Positions 8,363 through 17,178 of a DNA stretch of 64,000 bases are shown here, in pieces; position 1 is the stretch's first letter, and every line of letters begins with the position of its first letter. The position numbers and the translations under genes are program-made. Source of the stretch: Hymenobacter properus (GTDB lineage: Bacteria; Bacteroidota; Bacteroidia; Cytophagales; Hymenobacteraceae); contig NZ_JADQDP010000003.1 in assembly GCF_015694735.1 (NCBI RefSeq), forward strand, positions 1,054,001 through 1,118,000, read 5' to 3'. Below the pieces are notes generated by a model. That model saw only the letters and a list, made by a program, of their open reading frames with translations. It was not told the origin of the DNA and searched no databases.

Positions 8363-9853
8363 ATGATTGACATTTCGCACTACGAAGCCTGGTTCATCAC
8401 CGGCACGCAGCACCTCTACGGCCCCGAAACCCTAGAAGAAGTGGCCCGCCACTCGCAGGAAATTGCAGAGGCACTGGGCTCCAAGTTGCCTATTAAAATC
8501 GTTTACAAGCCCATTCTGAAAACGCCGCAGGAGATTTACCAGCTCATGCAGGAGGCCAACCAAGCCGAAAACTGTGTGGGTCTGATTGCCTGGATGCACA
8601 CGTTTTCCCCCGCCAAAATGTGGATAAACGGGTTGAAAATCCTGCAAAAGCCGTTGGCGCATTTGCACACGCAGTTCAACCGCGACATTCCGTGGGCCGA
8701 CATCGACATGGACTTCATGAACACCAACCAATCGGCGCACGGCGACCGGGAGTTTGGCTTCATCGGAGCCCGCATGCGCTTGAAGCGCAAGGTGGTAGTG
8801 GGCCACTGGCAGAGCGCCGCCGTGCATGAGAGCCTGAGCATCTGGAGCCGCGTGGCCTGCGCCTGGGCCGACTGGCAGTCGGCCAAGTTCATCCGCTTCG
8901 GCGACAACATGCGCTATGTGGCCGTGACCGAAGGCGACAAGGTGGAAGCCGAAATCAAGTTTGGCTACGAGGTGAACACCTACGGCATCGGCGACCTGGT
9001 GGCCGTGGTGAACGAGGTGAGCGCCGCGCAGATTGACGACTTGCTGCGCACCTACGAGCAGGAGTACGAGCTGGCCGACGACTTGAAAGCCGGCGGCGCC
9101 CAGCGCGACAGCCTGCGCGAAGCGGCCCGCATTGAGGCCGGGATGCGCAAATTCTTGCAGGACAAGGGTGCCAAGGGCTTCACCGACACCTTCGAGGACT
9201 TGCACGGCATGGCCCAGCTGCCCGGTATCGCCACCCAGCGCCTCATGGCCGAGGGCTACGGCTTCGGCGGCGAGGGCGACTGGAAAACGTCGGCCCTGGT
9301 GCGCGCCATGAAGGTGATGGGCGCCGGCCTGCCCGGCGGCAACTCCTTCATGGAAGACTACACCTACCACTTCGAGCCCGGCAACGAGCAGGTGCTCGGC
9401 TCACACATGCTGGAAATCTGCCCCAGCATTGCCGAAGGCAAGGTGCGCGTGGAAGTGCACCCGCTGGGCATCGGCGGCAAGGCCGACCCGGCCCGCCTGG
9501 TGTTCAACTGCCCCGCTGGCCCGGCCCTGAACGCCACCATCGTGGACCTCGGCAACCGCTTCCGCATGATTGTGAACGAGGTGGAAGCCGTGCTGCCCGC
9601 CGCCGACCTGCCCAAGCTGCCCGTAGCCCGCGTGCTCTGGAAAGTGCAGCCCGACCTGGCCACCGGCGCGGCCGCCTGGATTCTGGCCGGCGGCGCCCAC
9701 CACACCGGCTACAGCCAGAACCTGACTGCCGAATACCTCGAAGACTTCGCCGAAATGGCCGGCATCGAGTTTGTGGTGATTGACGCCGATACCAAGCTGC
9801 GCACCTTCAAGAACGAGCTGCGCTACAACGAGGTAGCGTTTGGCGGACGCTAG
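8363..9853 (+). CDS. araA: L-arabinose isomerase
   Basis: This 496-residue enzyme isomerises L-arabinose to L-ribulose, the first step of the pathway, in the cytosol. The N-terminus has WFITGTQHLYGPE, a hallmark of AraA. Further family motifs are HTFSPAKMWI, TQFNRDIPW, GFGGEGDWKTSALVR and MEDYTYHF, with metal-binding Glu/His residues in the last two regions. The length matches E. coli AraA. It sits downstream of araB-araD but is separated from them and from abfA by palindromic elements. Confidence 0.96.
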   Translation: MIDISHYEAWFITGTQHLYGPETLEEVARHSQEIAEALGSKLPIKIVYKPILKTPQEIYQLMQEANQAENCVGLIAWMHTFSPAKMWINGLKILQKPLAHLHTQFNRDIPWADIDMDFMNTNQSAHGDREFGFIGARMRLKRKVVVGHWQSAAVHESLSIWSRVACAWADWQSAKFIRFGDNMRYVAVTEGDKVEAEIKFGYEVNTYGIGDLVAVVNEVSAAQIDDLLRTYEQEYELADDLKAGGAQRDSLREAARIEAGMRKFLQDKGAKGFTDTFEDLHGMAQLPGIATQRLMAEGYGFGGEGDWKTSALVRAMKVMGAGLPGGNSFMEDYTYHFEPGNEQVLGSHMLEICPSIAEGKVRVEVHPLGIGGKADPARLVFNCPAGPALNATIVDLGNRFRMIVNEVEAVLPAADLPKLPVARVLWKVQPDLATGAAAWILAGGAHHTGYSQNLTAEYLEDFAEMAGIEFVVIDADTKLRTFKNELRYNEVAFGGR

Positions 9854-9879
9854 GCGCTACGTTTGCTTGAGCGATAAAA

Positions 9880-9978
9880 AAAGAACGTCATGCTGAGGGC
9901 AGCCAAAGCAACTCTCCCGCGCAACTAACTATTGCACGGGGTAGAGAAGCTCGGGCTGCGCTCAGCATGACGTTCTTT
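9880..9978. repeat. Palindromic element, class C, copy 1 (degenerate)
   Basis: The outer arms AAAGAACGTCATGCTGAG are perfect inverted copies. The inner arms (GGCAGCCAAAGCAACTCTC against GAGAAGCTCGGGCTGCG) have diverged. It lies between araA and the arabinofuranosidase gene. The intact relative is at 12073. Confidence 0.85.
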
Positions 9979-10008
9979 ATTCCCTGACTAACCAACGCCT
10001 GTTATTTC

Positions 10009-12042
10009 ATGCGCTCTTCGCAACCCATCCTCGCCGCTGCTGGTGTGCTGCTTGCCGGCTACCCCAGCGCCCGCGCCCAAACCGCTGCGCCAGCCACCAT
10101 TACCGTGCAGGTGAACAAGCCGATTGCGCCGGTGCCTAAAAACATGTTTGGGCTGTTTTTCGAGGATATAAATTTCGCGGCCGACGGCGGGCTGTACCCG
10201 GAACTGGTGAAAAACAAGTCGTTTGAGTACGACGACCACCTCATCGGTTGGAAGGCCATCAGGGGCGCGGCGGGGTTGGAAAGCTACGTGGTGTCGGGCG
10301 ACCGGCCCATCAGCAACGCCAATAGCCACTTCCTGCGGCTGAGTGCCAAAACTGCCGGGCCGGATGCCGGCTTCGTGAACGAAGGATTCCGGGGCATGGG
10401 CGTGAAAGACGGCGCGGAATACACATTTTCGGTTTACGCCCGCAAAGGTGCCGGCAACGTGAGCGGCCTGACCGTGACGCTGCAGGATGGCGACCGCACC
10501 CTAGCCCAGGGCCAAATCACGGGCCTCACTGGCGAGTGGAAAAAGTACGCGGTAGTGCTGAAGCCCTCGGCCACGGCCGCCCGCGACCGCCTCAAGCTGA
10601 CGCTGGACGGCGCCGGAGCTGTGGACCTTGATGTGGTGTCCCTCTTCCCGAAAGACACCTGGCTAAAACGCGAGAATGGCTTGCGGCCCGACCTCGTGCA
10701 GCTGCTCAAAGACATGAAGCCGGGCTTCTTGCGTTTCCCGGGCGGCTGCATCGTGGAAGGCATGACGCTCGACAACCGCTACCAGTGGAAGCAAACTATC
10801 GGCGACGTGGCCTCTCGGCAGCCCATGATAAACCGTTGGAACAAAGAGTTTAAGTGGCGCTACACCCCCGACTATTATCAGTCGTTCGGGCTGGGCTTTT
10901 TTGAGTATTTCCAGTTGGCCGAGGACATCGGCGCCGAGCCACTGCCCATCCTGAACGTAGGCATGGCCTGCCAGTACAACTCAGCCGAGCTGGCGCCCAT
11001 TAGCGCCAGCGCCGCTAAAGGGCCCAATGCGGCCGATGCGGCTGAACCCACGCTTGATACCTTCATTCAGGACGCGTTGGACCTGGTAGAATTCGCCAAC
11101 GGCCCGGCCAGCAGGCCCTGGGGTGCCAGGCGCGTAGCCATGGGACACCCCGCACCCTTCAACCTGAAAATGCTAGGTATCGGCAACGAGCAATGGGGGC
11201 CCCAGTACCTGGAGCGCTACGAGCCATTTGCGAAAGCCCTGAAGGCCAAATACCCAAACATCCAGCTGGTAAGCAGCGCTGGTCCCTCGCCGGAAGGCGC
11301 CAACTTTGATTTGGCCACCAAGCGCATGCGCGAGCTGAATGCCGAGTACATCGACGAGCACTACTATGCCAAGCCCGAGTGGTTCCGCCAGAACGTGGGC
11401 CGCTATGACAACTACCCCCGCACCGGCTCCAAAATATTCGCCGGCGAGTACGCAGCGCAGAGCGCAGGCATTGCCAACAACGAAAACAAAAATAACTGGG
11501 ACTGCGCCCTCTCCGAAGCCGCCTTCATGACCGGCCTGGAGCGCAACGCCGACGTGGTGAGCATGGCTTCCTACGCGCCCATGCTGGCCCACGTGGATGC
11601 CTGGCAGTGGACGCCCAACCTGATTTGGTTCGACAACTTGAACGCCTACGGCACGGTGAACTACTATGTGCAGCAGCTATTCAGCCAGAACAAGGGTACC
11701 ACGATGCTACCCCTACAGCTGCCTGCAAATGCCAAGAATGGCACCGACAACCTCTTCGCTAGCGCCGTGGCCGACGACGCGGCCGGCGAGCTGGTGGTGA
11801 AATTGGTGAACTACTCCGCTGCTCCGCGCGCCGTGGCAGTGAATATGGTCGGCGCCAAGAAGCTGGGCAAAACCGGCCGTGCGCTGGTGATGGCGGCCGA
11901 CGATTTGAATACTCAGAACAGCTTGCAGGAACCCAAGAAACTGGTGCCGCAAGAAGTGAAATTTGCTGTGTCTGGCCCGGTGGTGAGCTATACGCTGGCA
12001 CCGAATTCGCTGACCGTTTTGCGCATTCCGGGGCGGAAGTAA
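10009..12042 (+). CDS. Alpha-L-arabinofuranosidase, GH51
   Basis: This 677-residue enzyme releases terminal alpha-L-arabinofuranosyl residues from arabinan, arabinoxylan or arabinogalactan. A signal peptide ends near ARAQTA, so it is exported. Residues of about 25-200 hold a carbohydrate-binding-like beta-sandwich after the GH51 N-terminal motif MFGLFFEDINFAADGG. The catalytic barrel has the acid/base Glu in LGIGNEQWG (about residue 394) and the likely nucleophile in IFAGEYAAQ (about residue 480). The C-terminal beta domain ends near residue 675. It supplies L-arabinose to the neighbouring AraA/AraB/AraD enzymes. Confidence 0.93.
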   Translation: MRSSQPILAAAGVLLAGYPSARAQTAAPATITVQVNKPIAPVPKNMFGLFFEDINFAADGGLYPELVKNKSFEYDDHLIGWKAIRGAAGLESYVVSGDRPISNANSHFLRLSAKTAGPDAGFVNEGFRGMGVKDGAEYTFSVYARKGAGNVSGLTVTLQDGDRTLAQGQITGLTGEWKKYAVVLKPSATAARDRLKLTLDGAGAVDLDVVSLFPKDTWLKRENGLRPDLVQLLKDMKPGFLRFPGGCIVEGMTLDNRYQWKQTIGDVASRQPMINRWNKEFKWRYTPDYYQSFGLGFFEYFQLAEDIGAEPLPILNVGMACQYNSAELAPISASAAKGPNAADAAEPTLDTFIQDALDLVEFANGPASRPWGARRVAMGHPAPFNLKMLGIGNEQWGPQYLERYEPFAKALKAKYPNIQLVSSAGPSPEGANFDLATKRMRELNAEYIDEHYYAKPEWFRQNVGRYDNYPRTGSKIFAGEYAAQSAGIANNENKNNWDCALSEAAFMTGLERNADVVSMASYAPMLAHVDAWQWTPNLIWFDNLNAYGTVNYYVQQLFSQNKGTTMLPLQLPANAKNGTDNLFASAVADDAAGELVVKLVNYSAAPRAVAVNMVGAKKLGKTGRALVMAADDLNTQNSLQEPKKLVPQEVKFAVSGPVVSYTLAPNSLTVLRIPGRK

Positions 12043-12072
12043 GAAGCGAGGGATTCAGCAAAAGGAAACAAA

Positions 12073-12174
12073 AAAGAACGTCATGCTGAGCGCAGCCGAA
12101 GCAGCTCTACTGCAGGAGTAATTATTTACTTCAGCGGTAGAGCTGCTTCGGCTGCGCTCAGCATGACGTTCTTT
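12073..12174. repeat. Palindromic element, class C, copy 2
   Basis: Perfect inverted arms of about 38 bases start AAAGAACGTCATGCTGAGCG, with a loop of about 26 bases. It lies between two converging genes (GH51 and tal-pgi) and could act as a terminator for both strands; that role is inferred. Confidence 0.9.
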
Positions 12175-12196
12175 AAAACGTCAACAGGCGCAGGGA

Positions 12197-15016
12197 CTAC
12201 AGCGCCAGGGCTGCCAGCATGGTCTTCAAGCCGGCTTCCGCATCGTTGCCGAGGTTCACGCGCAGGGTGCGGCGGCCATTGTCGTGCAGGGCTTGCAGGT
12301 CGCCCAGAGCCTGGGCATTCTTGAAGGTGCCGAAGGTGTAGGAGCGGCCGGGCAGCGGTAGGTCCTGCGGGTTGTCGTCGGTGAACTGCACGAACAGGCC
12401 GGTGTTGGGGCCGCCCTTGTGGTACTGGCCGGTGCTGTGCAGGAAGCGCGGGCCGTAGCCCGAGGTTGTGGCAATGTGCAGGGCCTTTTGCACGCGCTGG
12501 CGCAGCTCCAGCAGGCTGGCGCTCACGGCGGGCGTCTCGGTCAGGTAGGCTTGCAGGCACATGAAGTCGCCGGGCTTGGCCTGGGCGAAGAAGGCCTTGA
12601 GCACGCCGGCGGCGCCTTCGCCGTGGGCAGCGGTGTAGTAGTCTACACCATTCTCGCTGGCGGCAGGTTTTTCGCCCTCAGGCAGTTTGCCGTCGGCTTC
12701 CACGGCCTTCATCAGCTTGTCGGTAGCCGTTTTGGCGGCCTGCACGTTGGGCTGGTCGAAGGGGTTGATGTGGAACACGGCGCTGGCCACAGCCGTGGCC
12801 ACTTCCCAGCGGTAGAACTCCTGGCCGAGGTCGAAGGCGTCCTTCATCAGCAGGGTGATGACGGGGTGACCTGCGGCAGCCAGCGCCTGCAGCTTGCTGG
12901 TGTTAGCCTCATCGGCCTGGTCCTTGTAGCCCACGTACACAAACACCCGGTCGTTGCCGTAGATGCTCGGCTCGCCCAGCGGCTCCCCGGCCACGGGCAG
13001 GATGCCCTTGCCTTCCTTGCCGGTGCTTTCGGCCAGCAGCTGCTCCAGCCACAGGCCGAGGTCGTGCAGCGAATCAGGCACTACCAGCGTGAGCTTGTCG
13101 CGGCCCTGCTCGGCAAGCACGCCGAGGGCGGCGCCCAGCTCCAGGCCGGGGTTTTTGTCGGTAGCACCGTAGGCGCCGCAGGCGCGCATCATCAGGATGG
13201 CGCGCTCCAGGATTTCGCCGATGGGCAGGCCGTAGAGAGCGGCCGGCACCAGCCCGAAGTAGGTGAGGGCCGAGAAGCGGCCGCCAACCTCGGGGAAGTT
13301 GAGGAAGATGCGGCGGTACTTGGCGTTGGTGGCATCGGTCACGAACTTGGAGCCCGGGTCGGTGATGGCCACGAAGTTCTCGCCGGCTTTGTCGCCCTTG
13401 ATTTCCTTCACCTTGGCGTAGAAATAGTCGCCAAAAGCCAGCGGCTCGGCCGTGGTGCCCGATTTGCTGGCCACGATGAACAGCGTCTCAGCCAACGGCA
13501 CCGAGGCTTCAATCTCGCGCACCGTGCCGGGGTCGGTGGTGTCGAGCACCGACATCGGCAGGCCGTTTTCGCCCATAGCGAACGACGACTTAAACACAAT
13601 GGGGGCCATGGTGCTGCCGCCCATGCCCATTACCACCACGTGCTTGAAGCCGGCGGCCTTTACCTCGTGCACAAACTGCTCGATTTCGGTTACGCGGCCC
13701 ACCATCGTTTCGGCCACGCGCAGCCAGCCCATGAAGCTGCGGATGCTTTGCTGCCCGGCCTCATCCTGCACCCAGAGGTCGGCCTTCTTGTCCCAGAAGC
13801 CGGCTACGAAGTTGCTGCCCTGGAATTTCTTGATTTGAGCGTCGATGTCGGCCTGGTACTGGCCCAGCTCCATCTTGGCTTCGTCTACCTGCTCGGCCGC
13901 GGCCAGGGCGCGCTTCTTCTCAATGGACTGCATCAGCTTACCGAAGGGCTCCTTGAATTTCTGGGCGCCGTCTTCTTCGAGGTGCTGGGTCAGCTCCTCC
14001 AGGTTCAGGCCGAGCTCGGGCAGGCGGGCCAGCACGTCTTTGCTGTGCTCCAGGTTGGTTTCGATGGTGGTGGCCACCTTGCCGCTCTTGCCGAACAGGT
14101 CCAGCGTTTCCACGGGCACGGTGTTCACCGTGTGCGGGCCGATGAGGCCGTCGACGTAGCGCAAGTTGTCGTACTTGGGGTTCTTGTTGCCGGTGCTGGC
14201 CCACAGCAGGCGCTGGGTTTCGGCGCCCTTGGCGGCCAGGGCTTCCCAGCGCGGGCCGGCGAAGGTTTCCTTATAAATCTGGTAGGCCTGCTTGGCGCTG
14301 GCAATAGCCACTTCGCCCACCAAGCTTTGGGCCAGCTGGCCTTTCTCGCCGCCTTCGGCCGCCATTTTCTCCAGCATGGGGTCAATCAGCACGTCGATGC
14401 GCGAGAGGAAGAAGCTGGCCACCGAGTCGATGCGGGCCAGCGGCTTGCCCGCGGCGGCGCGGTCTTCGAGGCCGGCGATGAAGGCCTCGGCCACCAGGCG
14501 GTAGCGCTCCAGGCCGAAAATAAGGGTCACGTTCACGTTCACGCCCTCCGAAATGAGGCGGCGGATGGCGGGCAGGCCCTCCAGCGTGGCCGGTACTTTA
14601 ATCATCACGTTAGGACGGTCCACGGCCTTCCACAGGTCCAGGGCTTCGGCGATGGTGCCTTCGGTGTCGTTCACCAGCTCCGGCGAAACTTCGAGGCTCA
14701 CGTAGCCGTCGGAGCCGTGACCTTCGCCATCGTAGAGCGGGCGAAACAGGTCGCAGGCGGCTTGTACGTCGGCCACGGCTAGGCTGGTGTAAATCTCGTC
14801 GGTGGTTTTGCCTTGCAGGGCCAGCGCCTTGATGGCCGAGTCGTAGTCGGCCGAGTCGCCGATGGCCTTGGCGAAAATGGCAGGGTTGGAGGTTACGCCG
14901 CGCAGGGCTTCTTGCTCGATGCGGTGCCGCAGTTTGCCGTCGGTGATGATGGGGCGGCTGATGAAGTCCAGCCACAGGCTTTGGTCGAACTGACGGATGT
15001 CAACGAGAGGGTTCAT
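12197..15016 (-). CDS. tal-pgi: Bifunctional transaldolase / glucose-6-phosphate isomerase
   Basis: This 939-residue fusion joins two sugar-phosphate enzymes. Residues of about 1-365 are transaldolase: the Schiff-base Lys is in NVMIKVPATLEG (Lys of about residue 140), with GVTSNPAIF near the start. Residues of about 375-939 are phosphoglucose isomerase, shown by the sugar-phosphate loop VASKSGTTAEP and by MGGSTMAP. Such fusions are known in Bacteroidota and some other bacteria. The enzyme links the pentose phosphate products of arabinose breakdown to fructose-6-phosphate and glucose-6-phosphate. It is transcribed towards the arabinose genes and shares a promoter region with the LacI-type regulator. 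Confidence 0.95.
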   Translation of the reverse strand: MNPLVDIRQFDQSLWLDFISRPIITDGKLRHRIEQEALRGVTSNPAIFAKAIGDSADYDSAIKALALQGKTTDEIYTSLAVADVQAACDLFRPLYDGEGHGSDGYVSLEVSPELVNDTEGTIAEALDLWKAVDRPNVMIKVPATLEGLPAIRRLISEGVNVNVTLIFGLERYRLVAEAFIAGLEDRAAAGKPLARIDSVASFFLSRIDVLIDPMLEKMAAEGGEKGQLAQSLVGEVAIASAKQAYQIYKETFAGPRWEALAAKGAETQRLLWASTGNKNPKYDNLRYVDGLIGPHTVNTVPVETLDLFGKSGKVATTIETNLEHSKDVLARLPELGLNLEELTQHLEEDGAQKFKEPFGKLMQSIEKKRALAAAEQVDEAKMELGQYQADIDAQIKKFQGSNFVAGFWDKKADLWVQDEAGQQSIRSFMGWLRVAETMVGRVTEIEQFVHEVKAAGFKHVVVMGMGGSTMAPIVFKSSFAMGENGLPMSVLDTTDPGTVREIEASVPLAETLFIVASKSGTTAEPLAFGDYFYAKVKEIKGDKAGENFVAITDPGSKFVTDATNAKYRRIFLNFPEVGGRFSALTYFGLVPAALYGLPIGEILERAILMMRACGAYGATDKNPGLELGAALGVLAEQGRDKLTLVVPDSLHDLGLWLEQLLAESTGKEGKGILPVAGEPLGEPSIYGNDRVFVYVGYKDQADEANTSKLQALAAAGHPVITLLMKDAFDLGQEFYRWEVATAVASAVFHINPFDQPNVQAAKTATDKLMKAVEADGKLPEGEKPAASENGVDYYTAAHGEGAAGVLKAFFAQAKPGDFMCLQAYLTETPAVSASLLELRQRVQKALHIATTSGYGPRFLHSTGQYHKGGPNTGLFVQFTDDNPQDLPLPGRSYTFGTFKNAQALGDLQALHDNGRRTLRVNLGNDAEAGLKTMLAALAL

Positions 15017-15040
15017 AAAGGTGCAATTGGGTTAGTGCGC

Positions 15041-15072
15041 CAAAGGTCAGGAAAGAACGGCTTTGGTTTCAA
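15041..15072 (-). promoter_or_regulatory. Candidate promoter of tal-pgi
   Basis: Read on the minus strand, TTG (15070-15072) and GACCTTTG (15041-15048) are 21 bases apart. The -7 box differs from TAnnTTTG at its first base. The predicted start lies about 20 bases before the ATG. The same GACCTTTG appears just before the CDF gene (44240-44247) and the radical SAM gene, which suggests a local -7 variant. Confidence 0.5.
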
Positions 15073-15141
15073 CCTATACGGGGAGAAATGCAGAAAGCCG
15101 GAAGAAAATGATGGCTGTGCTTAGCAGCGTTGCGCTTCGCC

Positions 15142-15245
15142 TGTCATCCTGAGCGCAGCGAAGGACCTTATCACACCAGAACAATTAGCAGTAGTTTACA
15201 AGTGGCGCTGGTATGAGAAGGTCCTTCGCTGCGCTTAGGATGACA
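15142..15245. repeat. Palindromic element, class D, copy 1
   Basis: The inverted arms start TGTCATCCTGAGCGCAGCGA and continue through AGGACCTT, with one mismatch in the right arm. It lies between the diverging tal-pgi and LacI-type genes. A near-perfect relative is at 49346. Confidence 0.88.
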
Positions 15246-15295
15246 AGAGGCGCGCAATCGAAGTAGCTTTACAGCAGAATTTTCCCCATTGCCCC

Positions 15296-16390
15296 ATGGC
15301 TGCCCGTCGACCCCAACCCGCTGCTTCGTCCGAAGCCGCCCGCCCCGTTTCTATGGCCGATTTGGCCCGGGAACTGGGCGTGTCCATGACCACTATTTCG
15401 CGGGCCCTGAGCGACCACCACAGCATCGGGCCGGCCACCAAGCAGGCCGTGCTCAAGCTGGCCAAAAAGCTCAACTATCAGCCCAACCACCTGGCCGCCG
15501 CCTTGCGCAAGGGCCGCAGCCAGCTGCTGGGCGTGATGGTGCCCTACATCGAGGGCCGCTTTTTTGCCTCGGTGGTGCACGGCATCGAAACGGCGGCCAG
15601 CCGGGCGGGCTACAGCGTCATCATCTGCCAGTCGAACGAGGACGTGGCCCAGGAGCGGCGCAACATCGAAACGCTGCTGCGGGCCCAGGTGGCCGGCATT
15701 TTGGTGTCAGTATCGCGCACTACCACCGATTTTCAGCACTTCGACAAGGTGCGCAAGCACAAGGTGCCGCTGGTGTTTTTTGACCGCGTGCCGGCCGGCG
15801 ACGGCGTGAACGCCGTGCTGCTCGACGACCGCGCCGGGGCCTATCAGGCCACCTGCCACCTGCTGGCGCAGGGCTGCCGCCGGGTGGCCCACCTGGGCGG
15901 CCCGCTGCACCTCAACATCTACAAGAACCGCCGCCAGGGCTACCTCGACGCCCTGCAAGAATACGGCCTCGAACTCGAAGAAAACCTCATCCTCCACAGC
16001 AGCCTCACCGTGGATAGCGGCCGCGAGAGCATGGCCCAGCTCCTGGCCCTGCCCACCCCACCCGATGCCGTGTTCTCGGCCGGCGACTCGGCCGCATTGG
16101 GGGCCCTGCAGGTACTCAAAAGCCAGGGTGTGCGCGTGCCCGAAGACGTGGCTCTGGCCGGCTTCAGTAATGAAGCCCTGACCTCGGTGGCCGAGCCCAA
16201 CATCACGTCGGTAGACCAGCGCTGCGAGGAAATGGGCCAGGCCGCCTTCCGCCTGTTCACCGAGTTGGTGGAGGCTGATGGCGGGGCCCTGACGCCCCGG
16301 CAAGTGGTGCTGCAGCCACAGCTGTTCGTGCGGGCCTCGTCGCTGCACAGCGGCGTTGAGGAGTTGCACAATGCGCAGCCCCTCGCCTGA
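15296..16390 (+). CDS. LacI family transcriptional regulator
   Basis: This 364-residue DNA-binding protein has the LacI helix-turn-helix at about residues 18-43 (SMADLARELGVSMTTISRAL, then the hinge-helix region NHLAAALRKGRS). The periplasmic-binding-like sensor domain follows from LLGVMVPYIEGRFFASVV to the C-terminus, with the FSAGDSAALGAL and ALAGFSNEALTS motifs. The position next to the arabinose genes suggests it regulates them in response to L-arabinose or a derived sugar phosphate. I did not find a convincing palindromic operator upstream of araB, araA or galM, so the regulon is inferred. A TAGCTTTA box at 15264-15271 may be its -7 element. Confidence 0.9.
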   Translation: MAARRPQPAASSEAARPVSMADLARELGVSMTTISRALSDHHSIGPATKQAVLKLAKKLNYQPNHLAAALRKGRSQLLGVMVPYIEGRFFASVVHGIETAASRAGYSVIICQSNEDVAQERRNIETLLRAQVAGILVSVSRTTTDFQHFDKVRKHKVPLVFFDRVPAGDGVNAVLLDDRAGAYQATCHLLAQGCRRVAHLGGPLHLNIYKNRRQGYLDALQEYGLELEENLILHSSLTVDSGRESMAQLLALPTPPDAVFSAGDSAALGALQVLKSQGVRVPEDVALAGFSNEALTSVAEPNITSVDQRCEEMGQAAFRLFTELVEADGGALTPRQVVLQPQLFVRASSLHSGVEELHNAQPLA

Positions 16391-16393
16391 CGC

Positions 16394-16401
16394 TACTTTT
16401 G
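16394..16401 (+). promoter_or_regulatory. Candidate -7 box TACTTTTG directly before the hydrolase gene
   Basis: The octamer matches TAnnTTTG and ends 5 bases before the ATG at 16407. If used, the transcript would be almost leaderless. No TTG lies at 19-21 bases upstream, so the gene may instead be read through from the LacI-type gene. Confidence 0.4.
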
Positions 16402-16406
16402 CCGCT

Positions 16407-17174
16407 ATGACGCCCGCCTCCATCCCGCCCACCATCGTTTTCCTCCACGGCTTTGCCGAAAGCCGCGAGGTGTGGACCGAATTTGTTCGCCCCTTTCCTG
16501 AAGAATACCGGCTGCTGACGCCCAACCTGCCCGGCCACGGCACCAACCTGGCCCCCGTGCCCGACTTCTCGATGGAAGCGCAGGCCCGCCACGTCATCGA
16601 CTACCTCAACCAGAAAGGCTGCCCCGAGCCCGTGCTGCTGGTGTGCCACAGCATGGGCGGCTACGTGGCCCTGGCCCTGGCCGAGCGCTGGCCCCAGCGC
16701 GTGGCCGGCCTGGCCTTCATCAACTCCACCGCCTTGGCCGACACCGACGAGAAGCGCCAGAACCGCGAAAAAAACATCGGCTTTGTGGAGAAGTACGGCG
16801 TAGCCAAATTTATGGAATCGTTCGTGCGCCCGCTCTTCGCCCCGATTAACCGCGACAAGCTCACCGACGCCCGCGGCCTGCTCGAAGAAATAGGCAAGGC
16901 CACGCCCGCCAGCACCATCACCAGCGCATTGCGGGGTATGGCGGCAAGGCCCGACCGCACCGCCGTGCTCAGCAAAGCCGCCTACCCGGTGCTGATGGTG
17001 GCTGGCAAGCACGACGTGGCCGTGCATTTCGACGACGCCGTGCGCCAGGCCGCGCTGCCGGCCATTGGCTCGGCGCTGTTTCTGGAAGGCAGCGGGCACC
17101 TCGCGTACCTGGAGCAGCCCGAGGTGACGCGCCGCGCCGTACTGGCGCTGGCCGAGGCCGTGTTTGGGCGGTAA
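16407..17174 (+). CDS. Alpha/beta hydrolase
   Basis: This 255-residue protein has the alpha/beta hydrolase fold: oxyanion region FLHGFAESREVW, nucleophile elbow VCHSMGGYVAL (Ser), and late Asp (MVAGKHDVAV) and His (EGSGHLAYLEQPE) to complete the triad. No signal peptide is seen, so it is cytosolic. It starts 16 bases after the LacI-type stop and may be co-transcribed. The ATG at 16407 is chosen because the family start (PPTIVFLHG) follows; the in-frame ATG at 16356 would overlap the regulator gene. The substrate is unknown; esterase or haloperoxidase-like enzymes look similar. Confidence 0.88.
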   Translation: MTPASIPPTIVFLHGFAESREVWTEFVRPFPEEYRLLTPNLPGHGTNLAPVPDFSMEAQARHVIDYLNQKGCPEPVLLVCHSMGGYVALALAERWPQRVAGLAFINSTALADTDEKRQNREKNIGFVEKYGVAKFMESFVRPLFAPINRDKLTDARGLLEEIGKATPASTITSALRGMAARPDRTAVLSKAAYPVLMVAGKHDVAVHFDDAVRQAALPAIGSALFLEGSGHLAYLEQPEVTRRAVLALAEAVFGR

Positions 17175-17178
17175 CGGG

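Noticed and set aside
12419..14782. Long open stretch of 787 codons on the plus strand
   Set aside because: It is antisense to the well-supported tal-pgi gene and its translation is Gly/His/Val-rich shadow sequence. High GC makes such antisense stretches common here.
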